Below, piece by piece: positions 19,286 to 28,206 of a DNA stretch of 62,185 bases. Each line of letters starts with the position of its first letter. The stretch's first letter is position 1. The translations under genes were made by a program, and so were the position numbers. Under the pieces are notes generated by a model. That model was not told the DNA's origin. It searched no databases and saw nothing but the letters and a program-made list of their open reading frames with translations. This DNA is from Ramlibacter aquaticus (GTDB lineage: Bacteria; Pseudomonadota; Gammaproteobacteria; Burkholderiales; Burkholderiaceae_C), in contig NZ_JADDOJ010000012.1 of NCBI RefSeq assembly GCF_015159745.1, positions 1 to 62,185 of the forward strand. The letters are read 5' to 3'.

Positions 19286-20587
19286 TCAGGCGCCGGCCTG
19301 TGCGGGCGCCGCCTGCGGCTGCGCCAGCACCTTGTCGATACGCCGCCCGTCCAGGTCCACCACCTCGAACACCCAGTCCCCGCAATCGATGCGCTCGCCG
19401 GTGGCAGGCAGGTGGCCGGACACGGCCATGAGCAGGCCGGCGACGGTGTTATAGCGGCCGCGGTCCTCCTCGGGGAGTTCGCGGATGTCCAGCCGGGCCT
19501 TGAGCTCGGCCACGGGCATCAGCCCGTCCAGCAGCCAGGATCCGTCCTCGCGCCGGGTGGCCCAGGCGTCGGTCTGCGCGCCCGGCTGCAGCTCGCCGGT
19601 GATCGCCTCCAGCAGGTCGTGCGGCGTCATCAGGCCCTGCACCACCCCGTACTCGTCGACCACGAACACCATGCGGCCGGCCTTCTGGCGGAACTGCTCC
19701 AGCAGTTCCATGCCGGTGAGCGTCTCCGGCACGAAGAGCGCCGGCTGGGCCAGCTGGTCCAACGTCGCCGTGCTGCCCTCGGGCTGGCCAAGCAGGGCGG
19801 CGACGGCGACCAGCCCCACCACCTCGTCCAGCGAGCCCCGGCACACCGGGTACCAGGAATGCGGCTCCAGCGCGGCCAGCTGGCGCAGGGCGTGCACCGC
19901 CAGCGTGCCCGACTGCAGCCAGACGATGTCCGAGCGCGGCACCATCATGGAGGTCAGCGGCCGGTCGTCCAGGTGGAACACGTTCTGCACCATCTGGTGC
20001 TCGTGCTGCTCGATCACGCCCGCGTCCACGCCCTCCTCCAGGCTGTGCACGATCTCCTCCTCGGTCATGCCCCGGCCCTTGCCCACGTCGATGCGCAGCA
20101 GGCGCAGCACCGCCAGCGTGGTGGCGGTCAGCAGCCTGACGAAGGGGCCGGCGGCGCGGGCCAGCCAGGCCATGGGCCGTGCCACATGGCGGGCCACCGC
20201 CTCGGGGTAGAGCTGGCCGATGCGCTTGGGCACCAGCTCGCCGAAGATGATGGTGATGAAGGTGATGGCGGTGACCACCAGGCCCGTGGCCAGCACTTCG
20301 GCCACGCCGCGGTGCAGCCCCAGGCCGATGAGCCAGGCCGCCACGGGCGGGCTGAAGGCGGCCTCGCCCACGATGCCGTTGAGGATGCCGGTGGCGGTGA
20401 TGCCGACCTGCACGGTCGAGAGGAACTGGGTCGGCCGCTCCATCAGCTCGAGCGCGACGCGCGCACCGGCGTCCTCGTCCTCGGCCAGCGTCATCAGTCG
20501 CGCCTTGCGGCTGGAAGCCAGCGCCATCTCGGACATGGCGAACACGCCGTTCAGCACCGTGAGCAGTGCGATCAGCAGCAGTTCCAT
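19286..20587 (-). CDS. CNNM/CorC-type membrane protein with CBS pair (hemolysin family)
   Basis: 433 aa. DUF21/CNNM membrane domain (about residues 1-190, with LNGVFAMSEMALASSRKARL and FGELVPKRIG), a CBS pair (about 205-330, MMVPRSDIVWL and MVFVVDEYGVVQGLMTPHDL), and a C-terminal CorC_HlyC domain (about 345-425). The family is linked to magnesium and other divalent-cation export or sensing; the old name hemolysin is not functional evidence. Single gene, convergent with crcB. Confidence 0.9.
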   Translation of the reverse strand: MELLLIALLTVLNGVFAMSEMALASSRKARLMTLAEDEDAGARVALELMERPTQFLSTVQVGITATGILNGIVGEAAFSPPVAAWLIGLGLHRGVAEVLATGLVVTAITFITIIFGELVPKRIGQLYPEAVARHVARPMAWLARAAGPFVRLLTATTLAVLRLLRIDVGKGRGMTEEEIVHSLEEGVDAGVIEQHEHQMVQNVFHLDDRPLTSMMVPRSDIVWLQSGTLAVHALRQLAALEPHSWYPVCRGSLDEVVGLVAVAALLGQPEGSTATLDQLAQPALFVPETLTGMELLEQFRQKAGRMVFVVDEYGVVQGLMTPHDLLEAITGELQPGAQTDAWATRREDGSWLLDGLMPVAELKARLDIRELPEEDRGRYNTVAGLLMAVSGHLPATGERIDCGDWVFEVVDLDGRRIDKVLAQPQAAPAQAGA

Positions 20588-20659
20588 CCGCGACGAGAGA
20601 AGTCAGCCACCGGGTGACTGTACTTGATCGCCCCCGGCCGGCGGGGGGTGCAGCGCCGC

Positions 20660-21106
20660 TCAGCCGGTGCGCACGCGGCTGCGCGCGCCGGGTGCCCGGG
20701 GCCCGAGCTGGGCCAGGCACTCCGCGAGCTGCACGGCGCACAGCGGCTTGCCCAGGAAGGCGTCCATGCCGGCAGCCAGCGCCTGCCCGCGGCGGGCCGG
20801 GCTGGCCTCGCCGGCGACACCGATGATGAGCGCGCGATGGCCCCGCTGGCGCAGCAGCTGCGTGGCCTCGGCGCCGTCCATGAAGGGCATGGCGCCGTCC
20901 ATGAGCACGACGTCGTAGTCCTGGCTGTCCATGGCCACGATGGCCTCCAGGCCGTCGGCGGCGAAGTGCACCTGGGCGCCCAGGGCCGTGCGCAGCAGGC
21001 GGCCCGCGCAGTCGCGCCAGGCGGCCTCGTCGTCCACGACCAGCCAGCGCCCGCTGGCCGCGCGCGGCGGCGGGGCGGGACGGTTCGGCGGCTCGGACGT
21101 GGGCAT
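20660..21106 (-). CDS. Stand-alone response-regulator receiver domain
   Basis: 148 aa, receiver domain only. Acidic pocket Asp25-Asp26, phospho-acceptor Asp70 (VVLMDGAMPFMDG) and Lys120 (FLGKPL) are present. At the conserved switch Thr/Ser position (IIGVAGEA) there is an Ala (about residue 98), which may weaken the phosphorylation switch. A proline-rich tail of about 15 residues precedes the domain. No output domain and no kinase next door; it may be a phosphate sink or bind a partner. A -10-like TAGCCT (21113-21118) lies 6 nt before the ATG. Confidence 0.85.
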   Translation of the reverse strand: MPTSEPPNRPAPPPRAASGRWLVVDDEAAWRDCAGRLLRTALGAQVHFAADGLEAIVAMDSQDYDVVLMDGAMPFMDGAEATQLLRQRGHRALIIGVAGEASPARRGQALAAGMDAFLGKPLCAVQLAECLAQLGPRAPGARSRVRTG

Positions 21107-21112
21107 GCGAAC

Positions 21113-21118
21113 AGGCTA
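21113..21118 (-). promoter_or_regulatory. -10-like hexamer of the receiver gene (leaderless)
   Basis: TAGCCT on the minus strand, 6 nt before the ATG at 21106; weak on its own but in the same position as the others. Confidence 0.3.
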
Positions 21119-21214
21119 ACCGCGGCCGCGGCGGCCGGCTTAGGGAAATGGCTGAGGGGCCCGTCAGTCCGCCGTCAGCGCGGCCCTGCGGACCGTGGGC
21201 CCGCGCCGGCGCCC

Positions 21215-21220
21215 TATCAT
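21215..21220 (+). promoter_or_regulatory. -10-like hexamer of apaH
   Basis: TATCAT, 9 nt before the apaH ATG, with no ribosome site between. Confidence 0.45.
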
Positions 21221-21229
21221 CCGCCCCAC

Positions 21230-22060
21230 ATGGCTTCCTACCTGATCGGCGATCTCCAGGGCTGCGACGAACCGCTGGGCCGCCTGCTGGACCAGGCCGG
21301 CTTCTCGCCCAGCCGCGACACCCTGTACCTGCTCGGCGACCTGGTCAACCGCGGGCCCGAATCCGCCCAGGTGCTGCGGCGCCTGGCCGGCTACGGCGAC
21401 GCGGCGCGCTGCCTGCTCGGCAACCACGACCTCAGCCTGCTGGCCATCGCGCAGGGGGTTCGCGCACCGCACCGCAACGACACCCTGGACGCGCTGCTGG
21501 CCGCGCCCGACCGCGACGCCCTGCTGGACTGGCTGCGCCAGCAGCGCATGGCCATGCACGAACACGGCATCCTGATGGTGCACGGCGGCGTGCTGCCGGC
21601 CTGGGACCTGGCGCAGGTGATGGCCCTGGCGGCCGAGGTCGAGGCCGCGCTGCGGGGGCCGGACCTGGCGGCGTTCCTGCCCCGCATGTACGGCAACCAG
21701 CCCTCGGCCTGGGACGAGGGCCTGCAGGGGGCTGACCGTCTGCGCGTGATCGTCAACGCCCTCACCCGGCTGCGCTTCGTCACCCCCGACGGGCACATGG
21801 ACCTGAAGGCCTCCGGCGGGCTGGACGCCGCACCGCCCGGCCACCTGCCCTGGTTCGAGGTGCCGGGCCGCCGCACCGCGAACGTGACGGTGGCCTTCGG
21901 CCACTGGTCCACCCTGGGCCTGCTGCGGCGGCCGGGGCTGATCTGCCTGGACACGGGCTGCGTCTGGGGCGGCTGCCTGAGCGCCCTGCGCCTGGCCGCC
22001 GATGGCGCGCACGAGCTGCTGCAGGTGCAGTGCGAGCAGGCCCAGGCGCCGGGGGAGTAG
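21230..22060 (+). CDS. apaH: Symmetrical diadenosine tetraphosphatase ApaH
   Basis: 276 aa. Metallophosphatase motifs in order: GDLQGC (7-12), GDLVNRG (about 37-43), GNHD (about 64-67), MVHGG and the late FGHWS. It cleaves Ap4A to two ADP and can also remove Np4 caps from RNA. Start ATG 21230 has no Shine-Dalgarno site but a -10-like TATCAT close by. Convergent with copZ, 6 nt apart. Confidence 0.93.
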   Translation: MASYLIGDLQGCDEPLGRLLDQAGFSPSRDTLYLLGDLVNRGPESAQVLRRLAGYGDAARCLLGNHDLSLLAIAQGVRAPHRNDTLDALLAAPDRDALLDWLRQQRMAMHEHGILMVHGGVLPAWDLAQVMALAAEVEAALRGPDLAAFLPRMYGNQPSAWDEGLQGADRLRVIVNALTRLRFVTPDGHMDLKASGGLDAAPPGHLPWFEVPGRRTANVTVAFGHWSTLGLLRRPGLICLDTGCVWGGCLSALRLAADGAHELLQVQCEQAQAPGE

Positions 22061-22066
22061 CCAGCC

Positions 22067-22258
22067 TCAGGCCGGTGCGTAGCCCGCCTCGGCCAGGGCA
22101 CGGCCGATCTGCTCGCGCTGCGCCTGCGACTCCACCTGGGCCGTCTTGGCCTGCAGGTCCACCTGCACCTTGGCCTGCGGGTCCACGGACTGCACGGCCT
22201 CGGTCACGGCGCGCACGCAGTGGCCACAGCTCATCTGGGGCAGCTTGAATTCGATCAT
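22067..22258 (-). CDS. copZ: CopZ-type copper chaperone (HMA domain)
   Basis: 63 aa, a single heavy-metal-associated domain with the metal site MSCGHC (Cys11, Cys14) and the usual betaalphabeta length. It should carry Cu(I) to the divergently encoded CopA. A 5' leader of roughly 30 nt separates it from its CueR-type promoter. Confidence 0.92.
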   Translation of the reverse strand: MIEFKLPQMSCGHCVRAVTEAVQSVDPQAKVQVDLQAKTAQVESQAQREQIGRALAEAGYAPA

Positions 22259-22297
22259 GGGCGTCCTTTCTGTTCGACGAAGCGTTGGGATCGCGCA

Positions 22298-22328
22298 AGT
22301 GTGGACCTTCCCATGGTGGTAAGGTCAA
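22298..22328 (-). promoter_or_regulatory. CueR-type promoter of copZ
   Basis: Minus-strand TTGACC (22328-22323), a 19-nt spacer, and CACACT (22303-22298). The long spacer contains the dyad ACCTTACC/GGGAAGGT, matching the MerR/CueR mode in which the regulator untwists an over-long spacer. Confidence 0.75.
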
Positions 22329-22331
22329 GCC

Positions 22332-22362
22332 TTGACTCTCCCACCATGGGAAGGTTCAGGAT
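22332..22362 (+). promoter_or_regulatory. CueR-type promoter of copA-cueR
   Basis: TTGACT (22332-22337), a 19-nt spacer with CTCCCACCATGGGAAGG, and a poor -10 CAGGAT (22357-22362), as expected of an activator-dependent promoter. The -10 ends 6 nt before the copA ATG, implying a leaderless copA message. Confidence 0.75.
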
Positions 22363-22368
22363 GACGCC

Positions 22369-24621
22369 ATGAACACCGCCACACTTCCCGCCCCGGCCGA
22401 GGCCGACGGCGACGCCTGCGACTGGCGCCTGCCCATCGAAGGCATGACCTGCGCCTCCTGCGCCGGCCGCGTCGAGCGCGCGCTCAAGGCGCTGCCGGGC
22501 GTGCAGGACGCCAGCGTGAACCTGGCCACCGAGACGGCCAGCGTGCAGGCCGGGCCCGCGCTCACGCTGCCCGTGCTGCAGGCCGCGATCGAGAAGGCCG
22601 GCTACGCCGTCGGCGCGGGCGCGCAGAAGCTGGAGACCGGCGAGGAGGCCGTGCCCGTGCCGCAGCCCGCCCCCGGCGCCCGCGCGGCCTGGCCGGTGAT
22701 CGCCGCCGCCCTGCTCTCGCTGCCGCTGGTGCTGCCCATGCTGGCCATGCCCCTGGGCCTGGACTGGGCGCTCCCGGCCTGGCTGCAGTTCGCGCTGGCG
22801 ACGCCGGTGCAGTTCGTGCTGGGCGCGCGCTTCTACCGTGCCGGCTGGAAGGCCCTGCGCGCGGGCGCCGGCAACATGGACCTGCTGGTCGCGCTGGGCA
22901 CCAGCGCCGGCTGGGGCCTGTCCGTCTACCTCTGGCGCGCGCACGGCAGCGGCCACGGCATGCCGCACCTGTACTTCGAGGCTTCCGCCGTCGTGGTGAC
23001 GCTGGTGCTGCTGGGCAAGTGGCTGGAAGCCCGGGCCAAGCGACAGACGACGGAGGCGATACGCGCGCTGAACGCGCTGCGGCCGGAGCTGGCCCGCGTG
23101 CGCGGCGCGGACGGCCAGGAACGCGAGCTGCCGGTGGCGCAGGTGCGCGTGGGCGACCGCGTCGTGGTGCGGCCGGGCGAGCGCATCCCGGTGGACGGCG
23201 AGGTGCTGGAGGGCGCGAGCGAGGTCGACGAATCGCTGATTACCGGCGAGAGCCTGCCGGTGGCCAAGCATGCCGGCGACAAGGTCACGGGCGGCGCCGT
23301 CAATGCGCAGGGCCTCCTGCTGGTGCGCACCACCGCGGTGGGCGCGGAGTCCACGCTGGCGCGCATCGTGCGGCTGGTGGAGTCGGCGCAGGCGCGCAAG
23401 GCGCCCATCCAGCGCCTGGTCGATCGCGTGAGCGAGGTCTTCGTGCCCGTGGTCATCGCCGCGGCCGTGGTCACGCTGCTGGGCTGGGGCCTTGCGACCG
23501 GCAACTGGGAGCAGGCGATCCTGAACGCGGTCGCGGTGCTGGTGATCGCCTGCCCCTGCGCGCTGGGCCTGGCCACGCCCACGGCCATCATGGCCGGCAC
23601 CGGCGTGGCCGCGCGCCACGGCATCCTGATCAAGGACGCGCAGGCCCTGGAGATCGCGCACCACGTGAAGGTGGTCGGCTTCGACAAGACCGGCACCCTG
23701 ACGGAAGGCCGGCCGCGGCTGGTCGCCCTGGCCCCGGCAGGGACGGGCGAGGGTGAGGATGCGCTGCTGGCGCTGGCGGCCGCCCTGCAATCGGGCAGCG
23801 AGCATCCGCTCGCGCGGGCCACGGTGGAGGCGGCGCGCGGGCGCGGGCTGACCGTCCAGCCCGCGGGCACGCTGCAGGCCGTGGCCGGCCGCGGCGTCGC
23901 CGCGCAGGTGGACGGCCGCGAGATCCGCCTGGGCAGTTCACGCTGGATGGCCGAGCTGGGCGTGGACACCGCCGCGCTGCAGGCGCGGGCCCAGGGCCTG
24001 CAGGCCGAGGGCCGCACCGTCTCCTGGGTGGTCGAACTGGCCCAGCCGCCGCGCCTGCTGGGCCTGCTGGCCTTCGGCGACACCGTCAAGGCGGGCGCCG
24101 AAGGCGCCATCGCGAAACTCGCGGCCCAGGGGGTGAAGAGCGTGCTGCTCACCGGCGACAACGCCGGCAGCGCGCGCGCCGTGGCCGCGCAGCTGGGCAT
24201 CGCCGAGGTGCGCGCCGAGGTGCTGCCGGAAGACAAGGCCCGCATCGTGGGCACGCTCAAGGCCGGCGGCGCGCTGGTCGCCATGGTGGGCGACGGCATC
24301 AACGACGCACCCGCCCTGGCGGCCGCCGACGTGGGCATCGCGATGTCCACCGGCACCGACGTGGCCATGCACGCGGCCGGCATCACCCTGATGCGCGGCG
24401 ACCCGGCCCTGGTGGCGGACGCCATCGACATCTCCCGCCGCACCTACGCCAAGATCCGGCAGAACCTGTTCTGGGCCTTCGTCTACAACGTGGTGGGCAT
24501 CCCGCTGGCCGCCTTCGGCCTGCTCAACCCGGTCATCGCCGGGGCGGCCATGGCCTTCAGCAGCGTGAGCGTGGTGATCAACGCGCTGATGCTGCGCCGC
24601 TGGACCGGGAGCGCGAAATGA
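22369..24621 (+). CDS. copA: Copper-exporting P1B-type ATPase CopA
   Basis: 750 aa. One N-terminal HMA domain with MTCASC (Cys28, Cys31), eight membrane helices, the Cu(I)-channel motif CPC (Cys395, Cys397), phosphorylation site DKTGT with Asp439, SEHPLA in the nucleotide domain and [10 protein letters not shown]. This is the P1B-1 copper exporter class. Its stop overlaps the cueR start by 4 nt (ATGA), so the exporter and its activator are co-translated, an autoregulatory layout common in betaproteobacteria. Confidence 0.96.
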   Translation: MNTATLPAPAEADGDACDWRLPIEGMTCASCAGRVERALKALPGVQDASVNLATETASVQAGPALTLPVLQAAIEKAGYAVGAGAQKLETGEEAVPVPQPAPGARAAWPVIAAALLSLPLVLPMLAMPLGLDWALPAWLQFALATPVQFVLGARFYRAGWKALRAGAGNMDLLVALGTSAGWGLSVYLWRAHGSGHGMPHLYFEASAVVVTLVLLGKWLEARAKRQTTEAIRALNALRPELARVRGADGQERELPVAQVRVGDRVVVRPGERIPVDGEVLEGASEVDESLITGESLPVAKHAGDKVTGGAVNAQGLLLVRTTAVGAESTLARIVRLVESAQARKAPIQRLVDRVSEVFVPVVIAAAVVTLLGWGLATGNWEQAILNAVAVLVIACPCALGLATPTAIMAGTGVAARHGILIKDAQALEIAHHVKVVGFDKTGTLTEGRPRLVALAPAGTGEGEDALLALAAALQSGSEHPLARATVEAARGRGLTVQPAGTLQAVAGRGVAAQVDGREIRLGSSRWMAELGVDTAALQARAQGLQAEGRTVSWVVELAQPPRLLGLLAFGDTVKAGAEGAIAKLAAQGVKSVLLTGDNAGSARAVAAQLGIAEVRAEVLPEDKARIVGTLKAGGALVAMVGDGINDAPALAAADVGIAMSTGTDVAMHAAGITLMRGDPALVADAIDISRRTYAKIRQNLFWAFVYNVVGIPLAAFGLLNPVIAGAAMAFSSVSVVINALMLRRWTGSAK

Positions 24622-25061
24622 ACACGGCAAGCTCCGCACGCCATGCGCCCGCCGCCGCCACGCCGGCCGGCCCCTTCAACATCGGCGAGGCGGCCCGCCT
24701 GTCGGGCGTCTCGGCCAAGATGGTGCGCCACTACGAATCGCTGGGCCTGCTGCCCGTGGTCTCGCGCACCGACGCCGGCTACCGCCAGTACGGCGAGCGC
24801 GAGGTCCACACGCTGCGCTTCATACGCCGCGCGCGCGACCTGGGCTTTTCCATGGCGGAGATCGCCGGGCTGCTTGCGCTCTGGCAAGACCAGGGGCGCT
24901 CCAGCGCCAGCGTGAAGAGGATCGCGGCCACCCACCTGGCGGCGCTGGACGAGAAGATCGCGGAGATGGCGGCGATGCGCAAGGCGCTGCAGCACCTGGT
25001 GCACTGCTGCAGCGGGGACGGGCGGCCCGACTGCCCGATCCTGGACGAACTGGGCCGCTAG
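24618..25061 (+). CDS. cueR: Cu(I)-responsive MerR-family activator CueR
   Basis: 147 aa. MerR winged helix from about residue 19 ([20 protein letters not shown]) after an 18-residue Ala/Pro extension absent from E. coli CueR. A dimerisation helix follows, then the metal loop with Cys131 and Cys139 ([12 protein letters not shown]), the eight-residue spacing typical of CueR. It should activate both copper promoters at 22298-22362. Confidence 0.93.
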   Translation: MNTASSARHAPAAATPAGPFNIGEAARLSGVSAKMVRHYESLGLLPVVSRTDAGYRQYGEREVHTLRFIRRARDLGFSMAEIAGLLALWQDQGRSSASVKRIAATHLAALDEKIAEMAAMRKALQHLVHCCSGDGRPDCPILDELGR

Positions 25062-25072
25062 CGGACGGGCGC

Positions 25073-26506
25073 TCAGCCCGCCGACTTGAACAGCGCGGCG
25101 ACCTTGCGCTTGGTCTTGATGTTGGCCGAGACGCGGCTTTGCACCGGCTCGGGCTCGGACTTCGAAGGGGCGGGCGCGCTGGTGGCCGCCGGCGGCTCGT
25201 AGGGCCGGTCGAAGAAGGGGTCGGCCGAGGGCGCGGGACGGGCCGCCGGGCGGGGCCGCGGCGGCGGCGGGGTGCCGTCCATCACGTCGCGCGGGTCGCC
25301 CAGCTCGCCGCGCTCGCGCCAGGTGCGGCGGCCGTCGTTGATGCGGCCGCGCGGACGGTCTTCCTCGAACTCCATGGGCTCGACCTCGATCTTGCGCTTG
25401 AGCAGCTTCTCGATGTCGCTCACCAGGCGGGCGTCGTTGCCGCCGGACACGAAGGTCACGGCCAGGCCGGAGGCGCCGGCACGGCCGGTGCGGCCGATGC
25501 GGTGCACGTAGTCCTCGGCGTTGAAGGGCACGTCGAAGTTGAAGACCGCGGGCACGTCCTTGATGTCCAGGCCGCGGGCGGCCACGTCGGTGGCCACCAG
25601 CAGGTCGACCTCGCCGGCCTTGAAGGCGGCGAGCGCCTTCAGGCGCTCGTCCTGGCTCTTGTCGCCGTGCAGGGCGGTGGTCTTCAGGCCGTCACGCTCC
25701 AGCGAGCGCGCCAGCCGGGCGCAGCCCAGCTTGCTGTTGACGAAGACGAAGGCCTGGCTGATGCCCTTGGCCCGCACGATCTGGCGCAGGGCGCGGCGCT
25801 TGTCGTCGTCGACCACGCTGTAGAAGTGCTGCTCGACGGTGGAGGCCGTCTCGTTGGGCCGGGCCACCTCGACGGTGACCGGGTCCTGCAGGTAGCTGTT
25901 CGCCAGGCGCTTGATCTCGGGCGAGAAGGTGGCCGAGAACAGCAGCGTGGTGCGCTGCTTGGGCAGGAAGGAGAGGATGCGCTGCAGGTCGGGCAGGAAG
26001 CCGATGTCCAGCATGCGGTCGGCCTCGTCCAGCACCACGTACTCGACCTGGTTGAGCACCGCGTTCTTGGCCTCGATGTGGTCCAGCAGGCGGCCTGGCG
26101 TGGCCACCAGCACCTCGACGCCGCGCTTGAGCTCGGCGGTCTGCGGCTTCATGTCGATGCCGCCGAACACCACCGCGCTGCGCAGCTTGGTGTACTTGGC
26201 GTACATCTTGACCTGCTGGGCGACCTGGTCGGCCAGTTCGCGCGTGGGCAGCAGCACCAGGGCGCGCACCGGGTGGCGCGCGGGCGAGGTCGAGCTGTTC
26301 TCGTGCTTGAGCAGGCGCTGCAACAGGGGCAGCGAGAAGGCCGCCGTCTTGCCGGTGCCGGTCTGGGCCGCGCCCATGACGTCGCGCCCCGTGAGGACCA
26401 CGGGAATGGCCTCGGCCTGGATCGGGGTCATGGACTCGTAGCCCATTTCGGCCACGGCACGCGCCAGCGGCTCGGCCAGCTGGAGGTTGGAGAAGGAACT
26501 AGACAT
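25073..26506 (-). CDS. rhlE: RhlE-type DEAD-box RNA helicase
   Basis: 477 aa. Q motif (FSNLQLAEPLARAVAEMGYE, TPIQ), Walker A AQTGTGKT, PTRELA, ATPGRLLD, DEAD, SAT, ARGLDI and HRIGRTGR are all present in order. The last 110 residues are a low-complexity tail rich in Pro, Arg and Ala that ends in a basic segment (KTKRKVAALFKSAG), probably for RNA binding. Expected roles are ribosome assembly and RNA turnover. Confidence 0.94.
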   Translation of the reverse strand: MSSSFSNLQLAEPLARAVAEMGYESMTPIQAEAIPVVLTGRDVMGAAQTGTGKTAAFSLPLLQRLLKHENSSTSPARHPVRALVLLPTRELADQVAQQVKMYAKYTKLRSAVVFGGIDMKPQTAELKRGVEVLVATPGRLLDHIEAKNAVLNQVEYVVLDEADRMLDIGFLPDLQRILSFLPKQRTTLLFSATFSPEIKRLANSYLQDPVTVEVARPNETASTVEQHFYSVVDDDKRRALRQIVRAKGISQAFVFVNSKLGCARLARSLERDGLKTTALHGDKSQDERLKALAAFKAGEVDLLVATDVAARGLDIKDVPAVFNFDVPFNAEDYVHRIGRTGRAGASGLAVTFVSGGNDARLVSDIEKLLKRKIEVEPMEFEEDRPRGRINDGRRTWRERGELGDPRDVMDGTPPPPRPRPAARPAPSADPFFDRPYEPPAATSAPAPSKSEPEPVQSRVSANIKTKRKVAALFKSAG

Positions 26507-26567
26507 GCAACCCCGGATTGTCGCAGACCCCGCCCGGACCGGCCGGCGGCCCGGAAATCGGGGGTTT

Positions 26568-27446
26568 TTACAGCTCGCGCGCGCCGAAGGTGTCGCAGGC
26601 CTTGACGCTGCCGGACTGGTAGCCGGCCATGAACCAGTGCTGGCGCTGGGCGCTGGTGCCGTGGGTGAAGCTCTCCGGCACCACCGCGCGGCCGGCGGAG
26701 CGCTGCAGGGCGTCGTCGCCGATCTTGGCCGCGGCGTTCATGGCCGACTGGATGTCCTGCGGGTCCAGCCACTGCTTGCTTTGCTGCGACCAGTGGCCCC
26801 AGACGCCGGCGAAGCAGTCGGCCTGCAGTTCCACCCGCACGCTGAGCGCGTTGGCCTGGGCCTCGGACAGGCGGCCGCGCTGGGCGTCGACCTTGCGCGT
26901 GATGCCCAGTTCGTCCTGCACGTGGTGGCCGACCTCGTGGCCGATCACGTAGGCCTGGGCGAATTCGCCCGGCGCGCCCAGGCGGTTGCGCAGGATGTCG
27001 TAGAAGCCCAGGTCGATGTAGACCTTCTGGTCGGCCGGGCAGTAGAAGGGCCCCATGGCCGCCTGCCCCTGGCCGCAGCCGGTGGGGATCGCGCCACGGA
27101 AGAGCACCAGCTTGGGCGGGTGGTAGGTGGCGCCGGCCTTCTGGAAGAGCTGGGTCCAGACGTCCTCGGTGCTCCTGAGCACCACGGAGACGAACTTGGC
27201 CGCCTCGTCGTTGGCCGGCGGCGCGTGCGCGGGCGCCTGCTGCTGCACCGGGGCGGGGCCGCCGCCCCCGCTGAGCATGCCCAGGATGGTCATCGGGTTG
27301 ATGCCGAAGATCGCGCCGCCGACGAGCGCGATGACGATGGCCCCTATGCCCAGGCCGCCGCCGCCGATGCCGAAACCGCCGCCACCCCCGCCACCGTCGC
27401 GTCGGTCCTCGACGTTGTCGGATTCGGCATTGCCTTCCCAGCGCAT
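26568..27446 (-). CDS. ypfJ: YpfJ-type neutral zinc metallopeptidase
   Basis: 292 aa from ATG 27446 (GGGAGAAC ribosome site). Starts MRWEGNAESDNVEDRR, then a glycine run and one membrane helix (IGAIVIALVGGAIFGI), then the peptidase domain with zinc motif HEVGHH (in AYVIGHEVGHHVQDELG) and a downstream Glu-containing ELQADCFAGVWGHW. This family is widespread and its substrate unknown. Divergent from pcp with 32 bp between the starts. Confidence 0.9.
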   Translation of the reverse strand: MRWEGNAESDNVEDRRDGGGGGGGFGIGGGGLGIGAIVIALVGGAIFGINPMTILGMLSGGGGPAPVQQQAPAHAPPANDEAAKFVSVVLRSTEDVWTQLFQKAGATYHPPKLVLFRGAIPTGCGQGQAAMGPFYCPADQKVYIDLGFYDILRNRLGAPGEFAQAYVIGHEVGHHVQDELGITRKVDAQRGRLSEAQANALSVRVELQADCFAGVWGHWSQQSKQWLDPQDIQSAMNAAAKIGDDALQRSAGRAVVPESFTHGTSAQRQHWFMAGYQSGSVKACDTFGAREL

Positions 27447-27466
27447 GATCGTTCTCCCGGCTGCGA

Positions 27467-27472
27467 TACAGT
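27467..27472 (+). promoter_or_regulatory. -10-like hexamer of pcp (leaderless)
   Basis: TACAGT exactly 6 nt before the pcp ATG; no ribosome site between. Confidence 0.4.
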
Positions 27473-27478
27473 GGCGCG

Positions 27479-28150
27479 ATGGTATCCGCTTCCCTGGGTG
27501 GCCCGCGTCGGCCGCCATGCGTGCTGGTGACGGGCTTCGAGCCCTTTGGCGGTGACAGCGCGAACCCCAGCTGGATGTCGGCGCAGGCGCTGCACGGCCG
27601 GCTGGTGCTGGGCCACCGGGTGGTGGCGGCCCGCCTGCCCACGACCTTCGGCGACGCCGCCGCGGCCCTGCGCGAGCTGCTGGGCCACTTCCGACCCGAG
27701 CTCGTGCTGTGCACCGGCCAGGCCGGCGGGCGCACCGCCCTGTCGCTGGAGCGCATCGCGATCAACGTGGACGATGCGCGCATCCCGGACAACGCCGGCG
27801 CCCAGCCGGTGGACGCGCCCGTGGTGCCGGGCGGCCCGGCCGCCTACTTCAGCACCCTGCCGATCAAGGCCATGCGGGCCGCCCTGATGGACGCCGGGCT
27901 GCGGGCCGAGGTCTCGCAGACGGCGGGCACCTTCGTGTGCAACCACGTCTTCTACGCACTCATGCACGAACTGGCCACGCGCCCCGCGCTGGCCCGCACG
28001 CGCGGCGGCTTCATGCACGTGCCCTGGCTGCCGAGCCAGGGGCAGCCCTCCATGCCGCTGGCCGAGATCGTGCAGGGCCTGCAACTCGCCCTGGAGGCCG
28101 CCCTGGCCAACGTCAGCGATATCCGCCAGGGCGCGGGCGCACTCGACTGA
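27479..28150 (+). CDS. pcp: Pyroglutamyl-peptidase I
   Basis: 223 aa. C15 cysteine peptidase with the whole triad: Glu91 (LSLERIAINV), Cys154 (GTFVCNHVFY) and His180 (GGFMHVPWLP). The N-terminal VTGFEPFGGDSANPS is the family signature. It removes N-terminal pyroglutamate from peptides in the cytoplasm. Single gene ahead of the PHP-trpS cluster. Confidence 0.93.
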   Translation: MVSASLGGPRRPPCVLVTGFEPFGGDSANPSWMSAQALHGRLVLGHRVVAARLPTTFGDAAAALRELLGHFRPELVLCTGQAGGRTALSLERIAINVDDARIPDNAGAQPVDAPVVPGGPAAYFSTLPIKAMRAALMDAGLRAEVSQTAGTFVCNHVFYALMHELATRPALARTRGGFMHVPWLPSQGQPSMPLAEIVQGLQLALEAALANVSDIRQGAGALD

Positions 28151-28194
28151 CACCGGATGTCGCCCGCGCGCCGCCGCGGGCTTTCGCCCAACCG

Positions 28195-28200
28195 TAAAAT
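28195..28200 (+). promoter_or_regulatory. -10-like hexamer of the PHP-EamA-YciO-S2P-trpS operon (leaderless)
   Basis: TAAAAT exactly 6 nt before the GTG start at 28207. Confidence 0.5.
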
Positions 28201-28206
28201 CGGGGG

